Assembly (NCBI RefSeq): GCF_905371695.1
Contig: NZ_CAJPMA010000043.1
Location: 1-13,525 of the forward strand
DNA from: an uncultured Campylobacter sp.
GTDB taxonomy: Bacteria; Campylobacterota; Campylobacteria; Campylobacterales; Campylobacteraceae
Length of the DNA: 13,525 nucleotides
Reading direction: 5' to 3'
Part shown: one piece after another, positions 1-6,830 of the stretch
How the letters are laid out: each line of letters opens with the position of its first letter
Numbering within the stretch: position 1 is the first letter of the stretch
The notes under the pieces: model-generated
The model's input: only the letters and a program-made list of their open reading frames with translations
Told to the model about the DNA's origin: nothing
The model's database searches: none
Position numbers and translations under genes: made by a program

Positions 1-67
1 CTTTATTTACGCGCAAAATTTCCTTTTTAGGCACAGTTTTTTCTTTTATTTTTTTATAAATTTGTTG

Positions 68-73
68 TAAAAT
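68..73 (+). promoter_or_regulatory. Probable -10 box of the ATP synthase operon promoter
   Basis: The leader at 1-124 is AT-rich and has no gene I can assign. TAAAAT at 68-73 differs from TATAAT at one position and is followed by TGGCGCG, much like the context of the pal -10 box later in the window (TATAATTGCGG). T-rich runs at 37-66 precede it, as is common in Campylobacter promoters, which usually lack a clear -35 box. A start of transcription near 80 would give a leader of about 45 nt, ending in a good Shine-Dalgarno sequence (AAAGGGAGG, 112-120) before the atpF' ATG. No hairpin-type terminator for an upstream gene is evident. The promoter call is inferred from sequence alone. Confidence 0.5.
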
Positions 74-124
74 TGGCGCGTTTTACTTTCTGTAAGAAGA
101 ATTTAATAATTAAAGGGAGGGCGG

Positions 125-547
125 ATGTTAGAGATAGATGTGCCTTTGGTCGTGCTGACGGCTATCGTTTTTGTAATCCTTATCGCTATTTTAAATCCTT
201 TGCTTTATAAACCTATGTTGAAATTTATCGACGATCGCAACGCATCGATAAAAAACGACGAGGAAAATACTAGCAAAAATACTAGCGATCTTGGCTTATA
301 CGAAGCGCAAATAGAGGATATTATCCTTAAAGCTAGAAGCGAAGCTAATAAAATAAAACAAGACGCGCTAAATTTAGCAAAAGACGAAGCGGCAAAAGAG
401 ATCGAAACCAAAAGGGCGTCTCTTGAAACGGATTACGCTAATTTTATTAACGCCTTAAATGTGCAAAAAGGCGAGTTAAAATCAGAGCTTGCGTCGAAAC
501 TACCGCAACTGCAATCCGTGCTTTCGGCTAAATTAGCAAGCATTTAG
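125..547 (+). CDS. atpF': ATP synthase F0 subunit b' (peripheral stalk)
   Basis: This 140-residue protein is a b-type peripheral stalk subunit of the F1Fo ATP synthase. It has one N-terminal membrane helix (about residues 8-23, LVVLTAIVFVILIAIL), a KPML/FIDDRNASI stretch just after it, and then a long, charged, Ala/Lys/Glu-rich helix typical of the dimeric stalk that holds F1 still while the rotor turns. It is shorter than the usual 156-residue single b subunit. It lies directly before a second b gene, so the stalk is probably a b'/b heterodimer as in cyanobacteria and other bacteria with split b genes. The ATG is preceded by a strong Shine-Dalgarno sequence (AAAGGGAGG, 112-120). The stop TAG runs into a G8 tract. 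In campylobacters this gene normally opens the operon, often after parA-parB; those genes are not visible here. Confidence 0.9.
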   Translation: MLEIDVPLVVLTAIVFVILIAILNPLLYKPMLKFIDDRNASIKNDEENTSKNTSDLGLYEAQIEDIILKARSEANKIKQDALNLAKDEAAKEIETKRASLETDYANFINALNVQKGELKSELASKLPQLQSVLSAKLASI

Positions 548-554
548 GGGGGGG
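547..554 (+). repeat. Homopolymeric G8 tract in the atpF translation-initiation region
   Basis: Eight consecutive G residues begin with the last base of the atpF' stop codon and end three bases before the atpF ATG. The tract takes the place of the Shine-Dalgarno sequence of atpF. Poly-G runs of this size are known hot spots for slipped-strand mutation in Campylobacter, but here a length change would alter spacing and G content upstream of the start codon and would not shift either reading frame. The tract itself is seen directly; any regulatory effect is inference. Confidence 0.85.
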
Positions 555-557
555 TTT

Positions 558-1070
558 ATGAGGGTTAAAATTTTATTATTAACGCTTTTGCCCATTTTGG
601 GATTTGCTAGCGGGCACGGCGGAACGAACTACGATATTATAGAGCGAGCATTAAATTTCTTACTATTTTTCGGAATTTTGCTTTATTTTATAGCAAAGCC
701 GCTAAAACAGCTCTATCAAAGCAGAATAGACGCTATTGCGGCGAAATTAGAGAGTATTCAAGAAAAGCTTCGCGCCTCTCAGGCTAAAAAAGACGATGTT
801 TTAAAAAGAGTAGAAGAGGCTAAACTAAACGCTAGCTCTCTTATAGAGACGGCCAGAAAAGAGGCGGCGCACCTTACCGAAAAGGTAAAAAAAGATACCG
901 CTAGCGAAATTTTAAATATAGAAAAAAGCTTTAAAGAGCAAAAAGAATTTGAAGAGCGCAAGATGACGAAGGGCGTCGTAGGCGAAATTTTAGATGAAAT
1001 TTTCGCCGGAGATAGCTTGAAAGTAGGTCAAAAAGAGCTCGTCAATATCATATTAAAGAAGGTTAGCTAA
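558..1070 (+). CDS. atpF: ATP synthase F0 subunit b
   Basis: This 170-residue protein is the second peripheral stalk b subunit. After a hydrophobic N-terminus (residues 5-17, ending GFAS) comes a separate membrane helix at about 32-46 (LNFLLFFGILLYFIA) and the KPL motif, then a long Lys/Glu/Ala-rich helix to about residue 145 that should form a coiled coil with b'. The first hydrophobic segment looks like a cleavable signal peptide, which is unusual for a b subunit but which I recall also in Campylobacter and Helicobacter AtpF. The last base of the TAA stop is the first base of the atpH ATG, so translation is probably coupled. The start is chosen by homology; the upstream region is a G8 run in place of a standard Shine-Dalgarno sequence. 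Confidence 0.92.
   Translation: MRVKILLLTLLPILGFASGHGGTNYDIIERALNFLLFFGILLYFIAKPLKQLYQSRIDAIAAKLESIQEKLRASQAKKDDVLKRVEEAKLNASSLIETARKEAAHLTEKVKKDTASEILNIEKSFKEQKEFEERKMTKGVVGEILDEIFAGDSLKVGQKELVNIILKKVS
981..1007 (+). repeat. Imperfect inverted repeat near the 3' end of atpF
   Basis: GGCGAAA (981-987) pairs with TTTCGCC (1001-1007). If T1000 is left as a bulge, three more A-T pairs extend the stem (988-990 with 997-999), leaving a six-base loop. There is no T-run after it, so it is not a normal intrinsic terminator. It lies inside the coding region and may be chance or a small mRNA structure. Confidence 0.4.
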
Positions 1071-1600
1071 TGAGCGAAGCAGTAGTTAAAAAATACGTTA
1101 AAGCCGTTTTAAGCGGAGTAAAGCCGGGCGAGATACAAGACTTCGTCTCGAATTTAAGCCAAATAGCGTCTGCTTTTCAGTCCGAGAAATTTAAAAGCAT
1201 TATCTCTTTACCCACGTTAAAATCAAGCGAAAAGACGGACTTTATAGTATCGCTAGTAAAAGATCCTGGCTTAAATTTTATAAATTTTATAAAGCTTCTT
1301 GGCGCGAATAAAAGACTTGAACTAATACCGCAAATTTTAGTCGAAATTAACAAACAACAAGCCGCGCTTGATAACTCGTATAAAGGCGAAATTTACGGAA
1401 ATTTTAATTTTAGCGCCGATCAGATAAGCGCTTTGGAAGATAAATTTTCAAAACGCTTTAACGCTAGCATTAAGCTAGACAGTCAAAAAAGCGAATACAA
1501 CGGGATAAAAATTGAGCTTAACGATTTGGGCGTCGAGGCTAGCTTTTCGGTAGATAGGCTAAAAGCTCAAATGAGCGAACATATTTTAAAAGCAATTTAA
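1070..1600 (+). CDS. atpH: ATP synthase F1 subunit delta
   Basis: This 176-residue soluble protein matches the F1 delta (OSCP) subunit, which caps the alpha3beta3 head and joins it to the b'/b stalk. The N-terminal half is the expected helical bundle (VVKKYVKAVLSGVK at the start, with LLGANKRLELIPQILVEINK around residues 82-101). The C-terminal half contains the usual short beta segment and amphipathic region (NGIKIELNDLGVEASFSVD). Length is normal for the family (about 177 in E. coli). The start codon overlaps the atpF stop by one base, and atpA follows after 14 bases. The identification rests on both sequence and position in the operon. Confidence 0.92.
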   Translation: MSEAVVKKYVKAVLSGVKPGEIQDFVSNLSQIASAFQSEKFKSIISLPTLKSSEKTDFIVSLVKDPGLNFINFIKLLGANKRLELIPQILVEINKQQAALDNSYKGEIYGNFNFSADQISALEDKFSKRFNASIKLDSQKSEYNGIKIELNDLGVEASFSVDRLKAQMSEHILKAI

Positions 1601-1614
1601 AAAGGAGAAAAAGC

Positions 1615-3132
1615 GTGAGTGCAAAAATAAAAGCGGATGAAATTAGCGCTATCATCAAAGAAAGGATTGAAAATTTCAGCCTTAACGTCGATGTAAACGA
1701 AACGGGCAAGGTTATATCCGTGGCCGACGGCGTAGCTAACGTTTACGGCTTGAAAAACGTAATGGCCGGCGAAATGGTGGAGTTTGAGAGCGGCGAAAAA
1801 GGCATGGCTCTTAACCTTGAAGAAAGTAGCGTAGGTATCGTTATCTTAGGTAAAACAGACGGTATTAAAGAAGGGTCTAACGTTAAGCGCCTAGGCAAAC
1901 TTTTGCGCGTTCCAGTAGGAGATGCCTTAATCGGGCGCGTAGTGAATTCGTTGGGTGAACCGATTGACGCAAAAGGTCCGATCGAGGCGACGGAGAGCCG
2001 TTTCGTAGAAGAAAAAGCAAAAGGCATCATGGCTAGAAAGAGCGTTCACGAGCCGCTTCAAACGGGTATTAAGGCCATCGATGCGCTAGTTCCGATCGGT
2101 CGCGGACAACGCGAGCTTATAATCGGCGACCGTCAGACGGGAAAAACTACCGTCGCGATAGATACTATAATTAATCAAAAGGGTCAAGACGTTATTTGTA
2201 TTTACGTCGCTATCGGGCAGAAGCAATCTACCGTCGCGCAAGTAGTCAAAAAACTTGAAGAATACGGCGCCATGGACTACACTATCGTAGTAAACGCAGG
2301 CGCTTCCGATGCAGCCGCGCTTCAATATCTGGCTCCGTATGCGGGCGTAACGATGGGCGAATATTTCCGCGATAATTCTCGCCATGCCTTGATTATTTAT
2401 GACGACCTTTCAAAACACGCCGTCGCGTATCGCGAGATGTCGTTGATTTTACGCCGACCGCCTGGCCGCGAAGCTTATCCGGGCGATGTTTTTTATCTGC
2501 ATTCCCGCTTACTGGAACGCGCTTCTAAATTAAGCGACAAGTTGGGCGCAGGTTCTTTAACCGCGCTTCCTATTATCGAAACGCAAGCGGGCGACGTTTC
2601 GGCATATATTCCGACTAACGTTATTTCAATTACCGACGGCCAAATTTTCCTAGAAACCGACCTATTTAATTCAGGCATTCGTCCGGCGATTAACGTAGGC
2701 CTTTCGGTTTCTCGCGTCGGCGGCGCAGCGCAGATTAAAGCTACTAAGCAAGTTTCCGGTACGCTTCGTCTAGACCTAGCTCAGTACCGAGAACTTCAAG
2801 CATTCGCTCAGTTTGCAAGCGATCTAGACGAGAGCTCGCGCAAACAGCTAGAACGCGGTCAAAGGATGGTTGAGGTGTTAAAACAGCCTCCTTATAGCCC
2901 GCTTGCGATTGAAAATCAAGTGGTTATGATATTCGCCGGCGCAAAAGGCTACTTAGACGATATTGCGACTAATTTAGTGACGAAATTTGAAGCCGAACTT
3001 TATCCGTATATCGAAGCTAGATATCCTGAAATTTTTGAGCAAATTCGCGCTAAAAAAGCATTAGATAAAGACCTTGAAGAGCTACTTCATAAAGCATTGA
3101 AAGATTTTAAAGCGACATTTGGCGCTAACTAA
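1615..3132 (+). CDS. atpA: ATP synthase F1 subunit alpha
   Basis: This 505-residue protein is the alpha subunit of the catalytic head, carrying the non-catalytic nucleotide sites and alternating with beta. The N-terminal beta-barrel is followed by the P-loop GDRQTGKT at residues 171-178, LIIYDDLSKHAVAYREMSL downstream, and the family signature with PAINVGLSVSRVGGAAQ before the C-terminal helical domain. Length and motifs are normal. The start is GTG at 1615, supported by a well-placed AAGGAG (1602-1607) and by the conserved N-terminus that follows. A nine-base gap separates it from atpG. Confidence 0.98.
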   Translation: MSAKIKADEISAIIKERIENFSLNVDVNETGKVISVADGVANVYGLKNVMAGEMVEFESGEKGMALNLEESSVGIVILGKTDGIKEGSNVKRLGKLLRVPVGDALIGRVVNSLGEPIDAKGPIEATESRFVEEKAKGIMARKSVHEPLQTGIKAIDALVPIGRGQRELIIGDRQTGKTTVAIDTIINQKGQDVICIYVAIGQKQSTVAQVVKKLEEYGAMDYTIVVNAGASDAAALQYLAPYAGVTMGEYFRDNSRHALIIYDDLSKHAVAYREMSLILRRPPGREAYPGDVFYLHSRLLERASKLSDKLGAGSLTALPIIETQAGDVSAYIPTNVISITDGQIFLETDLFNSGIRPAINVGLSVSRVGGAAQIKATKQVSGTLRLDLAQYRELQAFAQFASDLDESSRKQLERGQRMVEVLKQPPYSPLAIENQVVMIFAGAKGYLDDIATNLVTKFEAELYPYIEARYPEIFEQIRAKKALDKDLEELLHKALKDFKATFGAN

Positions 3133-3141
3133 GGCTAAGAT

Positions 3142-4026
3142 ATGTCAAATTTAAAAGATATAAAGCGAAAGATCAAGAGCGTTCAAAATACGCAAAAGAC
3201 GACTCGCGCTATGAAGCTAGTCTCTACCGCCAAGCTAAGAAAAGCGGAAGAGGCTGCTAAGAATTCGCGAGTCTATGCGCTTAAAATCAATGAAGTTTTG
3301 TCGGAAATAGCTTATAAGATAAATCAGTACGGCTCGGTAAACTCTCAAAGCAAATTTTTCGACGTAAAAGATAATATCGATAAAGTCGATATTATCTTTG
3401 TAACGGCCGACAAGGGACTTTGCGGCGGCTTTAACGTCCAAACTATTAAAACCGTTAGAAATTTAATAAACGAATTTAAAGCCAAAAAGGTCAAAATTCG
3501 TCTTCGCGCAGTCGGTAAAAAAGGAATCGAGTTTTTTAATTTTCAGGGCATAAGCCTACTTGAAACTTATACCGGCGTTAGCTCCGCTCCGACTTACGAG
3601 AAGGCCCAGAAGGTTATAGACGATGCGATAAACGACTTTGTTAACGGCGTAACCGATAAAGTTATTTTGGTGCATAACGGCTATAATAATATGATTTCGC
3701 AGCAAATTCGTATAAACGACATAGTGCCGGTCGAGCCGACTAAGATTGCAGGCGTTGAAACGAATTCTCTAATGGAGTTTGAACCTAACGATAACGGCAA
3801 GATTTTAGACGAGTTGCTTAAAAAATATTTTGAGTATAGCATGTATTTTGCGCTTGTTGATAGTCTGGCCGCAGAGCATAGCGCTAGGATGCAGGCGATG
3901 GATAATGCTACGAATAATGCAAAAGAGCGCGTGGGTGAGCTAAAACTAGCATATAACAAAGCAAGACAAGAGTCTATCACGACAGAGTTGATTGAAATTA
4001 TCAGCGGCGTCGAGTCAATGAAATAA
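3142..4026 (+). CDS. atpG: ATP synthase F1 subunit gamma
   Basis: This 294-residue protein is the central rotor shaft of F1. The conserved N-terminal coiled-coil strand (LKDIKRKIKSVQNTQKTTRA, then MKLVSTAKL), the central VTADKGLCGGFN motif and the conserved C-terminal helix (ELKLAYNKARQESITTELIE) are all present. It sits in its usual place between atpA and atpD. The ribosome-binding site is weak (AAGG at 3131-3134, overlapping the atpA stop), consistent with coupling to atpA translation. Codons 76-86 carry a perfect 14-bp inverted repeat, listed separately, which could form a strong hairpin in the mRNA. Confidence 0.97.
   Translation: MSNLKDIKRKIKSVQNTQKTTRAMKLVSTAKLRKAEEAAKNSRVYALKINEVLSEIAYKINQYGSVNSQSKFFDVKDNIDKVDIIFVTADKGLCGGFNVQTIKTVRNLINEFKAKKVKIRLRAVGKKGIEFFNFQGISLLETYTGVSSAPTYEKAQKVIDDAINDFVNGVTDKVILVHNGYNNMISQQIRINDIVPVEPTKIAGVETNSLMEFEPNDNGKILDELLKKYFEYSMYFALVDSLAAEHSARMQAMDNATNNAKERVGELKLAYNKARQESITTELIEIISGVESMK
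3367..3399 (+). repeat. Perfect 14-bp inverted repeat inside atpG
   Basis: AAAGATAATATCGA (3367-3380) is the exact reverse complement of TCGATATTATCTTT (3386-3399), separated by the five-base loop TAAAG. As RNA this would be a continuous 14-bp hairpin. It encodes residues KDNIDKVDIIF just before the conserved VTADKG motif. No T-run follows (the next bases are GTAACG), so it does not look like a simple terminator. The repeat is seen directly; a role is not known. Confidence 0.9.
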
Positions 4027-4038
4027 GAAAGGAAATAA

Positions 4039-5436
4039 ATGAAGGGTATCATTTCACAAATAACCGGGCCCGTGGTTGACGTCGATTTTGACGGCTACTT
4101 GCCTAAAATCAACGAAGCCATTGAAGTGGTTTATGAAGTTGAGGGCGAGAAAAATAGGCTTGTACTCGAAGTTGCGGCCCAGCTAGGCGATAATCGCGTA
4201 CGAACGATTGCGATGGATATGAGCGAAGGGCTTACTCGCGGTCTTGAAGCGGTTGCGACCGGTAGACCGATTAGCGTTCCGGTGGGCGAGAAGGTTCTGG
4301 GGAGAATTTTTAATGTCGTCGGCGACCTAATCGATGAGGGCGAAAATGTAGAATTCGACAAACATTGGTCTATCCACCGCGATCCTCCGCCGTTTGAAGA
4401 ACAAAGCACTAAGAGCGAAATTTTTGAGACGGGCATAAAAGTAGTCGATTTGCTAGCTCCTTATGCGAAAGGCGGCAAGGTCGGACTATTCGGCGGTGCG
4501 GGCGTAGGTAAAACCGTTATTATTATGGAGCTTATCCACAACGTCGCATTCAAACATAGCGGTTATTCTGTATTTGCGGGCGTAGGCGAAAGAACCCGCG
4601 AAGGAAACGACCTTTATCACGAGATGAAGGAAAGTAACGTTTTGGATAAAGTCGCCTTGTGCTACGGCCAAATGAACGAACCGCCTGGGGCAAGAAACCG
4701 TATCGCGCTAACGGGTATTACGATGGCCGAATATTTCCGCGACGAGATGGGTCTTGACGTTTTGATGTTTATAGATAACATTTTCCGTTTCTCGCAATCC
4801 GGCGCGGAGATGTCGGCGCTTTTGGGACGTATTCCCTCGGCGGTCGGTTATCAACCGACGCTAGCTAGCGAGATGGGTAAATTGCAAGAGCGTATTACTT
4901 CGACTAAAAAAGGATCTATTACTTCGGTTCAAGCCGTTTACGTTCCGGCGGACGACCTTACCGACCCGGCTCCTGCAACGGTTTTTGCGCACCTCGACGC
5001 TACGACCGTCTTAAACCGCTCGATTGCCGAAAAAGGGATTTACCCTGCGGTCGATCCTCTCGACTCGACTTCAAGAATGCTTGATCCGCAAATTTTGGGT
5101 TCAGAACATTACAAAGTCGCAAGAGGCGTGCAAGCCGTACTTCAAAAGTACAAGGATTTGCAGGATATCATAGCGATTTTAGGTATGGACGAGTTAAGCG
5201 AAGAGGATAAAGTAGTCGTCGATAGAGCTAGAAAGATAGAGAAATTCTTGTCTCAGCCGTTCTTCGTCGCCGAGGTATTCACGGGAAGCCCCGGAAAATA
5301 CGTAACTCTTGAAGAAAGCATCGCTGGATTTAAGGGAATTTTAGAAGGCAAATACGACGAACTTCCTGAAAATGCATTTTACATGGTCGGAAACATCGAA
5401 GAAGTTATCGCAAAAGCCGAGAAGCTAAAAGCTTAA
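4039..5436 (+). CDS. atpD: ATP synthase F1 subunit beta (catalytic)
   Basis: This 465-residue protein is the catalytic beta subunit, which makes ATP from ADP and phosphate during rotation. It has the N-terminal beta-barrel, the P-loop GGAGVGKT at residues 152-159, the GERTREGNDLYHEM segment containing the catalytic glutamate, the Walker B-like VLMFIDNIFRF, and the DELSEED loop at 384-390 that contacts the rotor. Length is normal. The ATG has a good AAGGAA Shine-Dalgarno 12 bases after atpG. Nothing is missing, so it should be active together with AtpA and AtpG. Confidence 0.98.
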   Translation: MKGIISQITGPVVDVDFDGYLPKINEAIEVVYEVEGEKNRLVLEVAAQLGDNRVRTIAMDMSEGLTRGLEAVATGRPISVPVGEKVLGRIFNVVGDLIDEGENVEFDKHWSIHRDPPPFEEQSTKSEIFETGIKVVDLLAPYAKGGKVGLFGGAGVGKTVIIMELIHNVAFKHSGYSVFAGVGERTREGNDLYHEMKESNVLDKVALCYGQMNEPPGARNRIALTGITMAEYFRDEMGLDVLMFIDNIFRFSQSGAEMSALLGRIPSAVGYQPTLASEMGKLQERITSTKKGSITSVQAVYVPADDLTDPAPATVFAHLDATTVLNRSIAEKGIYPAVDPLDSTSRMLDPQILGSEHYKVARGVQAVLQKYKDLQDIIAILGMDELSEEDKVVVDRARKIEKFLSQPFFVAEVFTGSPGKYVTLEESIAGFKGILEGKYDELPENAFYMVGNIEEVIAKAEKLKA

Positions 5437-5456
5437 ATTTTAACAAGGAAGCATAT

Positions 5457-5846
5457 ATGGATAAACTGCATTTAGAGATAGTAACTCCGCAAGGTCAAGT
5501 GTTTTCGGATGACGTTAATAGCGTGGTGCTTCCGGGTAGCGAAGGCGAATTCGGCGTATTGCCGAATCACGCTTCACTAATATCGTTACTAAAAGCGGGC
5601 GTTATAGACATTGAGGATAAAGACAAAAAACACGATGTAGTCGCCATAAATTGGGGATATGCAAAGATTGACGAGGGCAAAGTAACTATCCTTGCGGACG
5701 GGGCCGTTTATGTGGCCGGCGATAGCGAAAGCGAGCTTGCGAATTCTTTAAATAAAGCAAAAGAACTAATAGAGAGCATGAGTAGTGATACAAATGCTTT
5801 TGCTAGCACGATAGCCAAAATGGAAAATGTAGTGAGAGCGCGATAA
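5457..5846 (+). CDS. atpC: ATP synthase F1 subunit epsilon
   Basis: This 129-residue protein is the epsilon subunit, which binds the foot of gamma, links it to the c ring and can restrain ATP hydrolysis. The N-terminal beta-sandwich is clear (HLEIVTPQGQVFSDDVNSVV, then LPGSEGEFGVLPNHASLIS), and residues of about 88-129 form the two-helix C-terminal part. AAGGA upstream of the ATG serves as the ribosome-binding site. This closes the ATP synthase part of the operon. The next gene starts on the very next base after the stop codon, so readthrough from atp into tol genes is likely. Confidence 0.95.
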   Translation: MDKLHLEIVTPQGQVFSDDVNSVVLPGSEGEFGVLPNHASLISLLKAGVIDIEDKDKKHDVVAINWGYAKIDEGKVTILADGAVYVAGDSESELANSLNKAKELIESMSSDTNAFASTIAKMENVVRAR

Positions 5847-6431
5847 GTGGGTGGTATAGATATTTTTTTAAACTATCTTTCAAGAAGTAGTTTTATTACG
5901 ATCGTAGTTCTTGGCTGGTTGTCGATTTATTTTATAGTTAGTTTTACTATTTTATTTTCGAGGATGGCGGGTATTAGCGCTTGGCAAAGGCGCGAGCAAA
6001 GCGCGCTCGAAAGCCTGCTTATGGGGGCTAAAAATATCCCTAACGACTCGTCTTTGCGAAAATGCGCTAACGGTAAAATTTCAAAGGAAAAATTAAATGT
6101 TTGCATTAGCATGGCCGAAAGAAACGCCACTAGCGGGCTTACTTGGCTAAGCATTATCGCGTCTACCTCTCCGTTTATCGGGTTATTCGGTACGGTTATT
6201 TCTATTCTTGAAACATTCTCTCAGCTAGGTACCGGTAACGGTGGGTCGATAAACGTTATCGCCCCTGCGATATCAGAAGCGCTCGTGGCCACCGGCGCCG
6301 GAATTTTCGTAGCGATACCCGCATACACTTTTAATCTAGTTATAAAACGAAAAGCATATGAATTGATGAGCGTTATCGAGCGCCAAGCGGACGTGATGAT
6401 GGCGCTTAAAAAAGAAGACGAGTCCTTGTAA
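5847..6431 (+). CDS. tolQ: TolQ/ExbB-family proton channel protein
   Basis: This 194-residue inner membrane protein belongs to the MotA/TolQ/ExbB family. With its TolR partner it forms a proton channel that powers TolA. Three membrane segments are visible, at about 16-37, 98-121 and 135-165. The conserved SPFIGLFGTV and ISEALVATGAG motifs are present, including threonines at 116 and 149 that line the proton path in E. coli TolQ (T145 and T178). It is shorter than E. coli TolQ (230 residues). The GTG start follows the atpC stop immediately and has no good Shine-Dalgarno, suggesting translational coupling. Related Campylobacter genes are often named exbB; linkage to tolB-pal-cpoB favours a Tol role. 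Confidence 0.88.
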   Translation: MGGIDIFLNYLSRSSFITIVVLGWLSIYFIVSFTILFSRMAGISAWQRREQSALESLLMGAKNIPNDSSLRKCANGKISKEKLNVCISMAERNATSGLTWLSIIASTSPFIGLFGTVISILETFSQLGTGNGGSINVIAPAISEALVATGAGIFVAIPAYTFNLVIKRKAYELMSVIERQADVMMALKKEDESL

Positions 6432-6829
6432 TGGCGTTAAAATTTGACGATGAAAAGCCGGAGTTAAATATAACTCCGCTTGTCGATATTATGTTGGTTT
6501 TGCTCGCTATTTTAATGGTAACTATGCCTACGCTCGTTTATCAAGAAGATATTGCTTTACCAGATGGCTCAAAAACTAAAACTTCTACCGCAAAGCAAAA
6601 AGATCTAATCGTCTACGTAACGGCGGAGCGAAAGGTGAGAATAGAGCAAAGCACGATGAATTTGCCCGAGCTTCCCGATAATTTAGCGCTAATCGGCGCA
6701 AAGTACGACAAGAGCTCGCCCATATATATAAAAGCCGACAAAAATTTAAAATACGACGACGTTATGTTTGTGCTTAAAAGTCTAAAAAACGTCGGTTTCA
6801 ACAAAGTTGCGCTAGAAACAAACGGATAA
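6431..6829 (+). CDS. tolR: TolR/ExbD-family biopolymer transport protein
   Basis: This 132-residue protein is the partner of the TolQ/ExbB channel. It has a short cytoplasmic N-terminus, then NITPLVDIMLVLLAILMVTM, in which Asp19 matches the proton-carrying aspartate of TolR and ExbD, and then a periplasmic domain ending in the typical YDDVMFVLKSLKNVGFNKVAL stretch (split here as YDDVMFVLKSLK and NVGFNKVAL). Its ATG overlaps the tolQ stop by one base, and the next gene starts one base after its stop, so the three are almost certainly translated together. ExbD is the alternative name; context favours TolR. Confidence 0.9.
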   Translation: MALKFDDEKPELNITPLVDIMLVLLAILMVTMPTLVYQEDIALPDGSKTKTSTAKQKDLIVYVTAERKVRIEQSTMNLPELPDNLALIGAKYDKSSPIYIKADKNLKYDDVMFVLKSLKNVGFNKVALETNG

Positions 6830-6830
6830 A

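Noticed and set aside
1..69. Possible 3' end of an upstream + strand gene (parB is the neighbour in C. jejuni).
   Set aside because: All three frames are open from base 1 to stops at 28-30, 55-57 and 68-70, but none gives a recognisable C-terminus, so no gene can be assigned.
224..252. TTTATCGA/TCGATAAA inverted repeat in atpF'.
   Set aside because: Arms of only 8 bp with a 13-base loop inside a coding region; expected by chance in this composition.
1273..1290. Tandem AAATTTTAT repeat in atpH, and frequent AAATTTTA words elsewhere.
   Set aside because: They encode NFINFI and similar residues and reflect the AT-rich codon use of the lineage.
125..5846. Missing a and c subunit genes as a sign of a broken ATP synthase operon.
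   Set aside because: In Campylobacterota these genes are normally located elsewhere in the genome; the seven genes here are intact.
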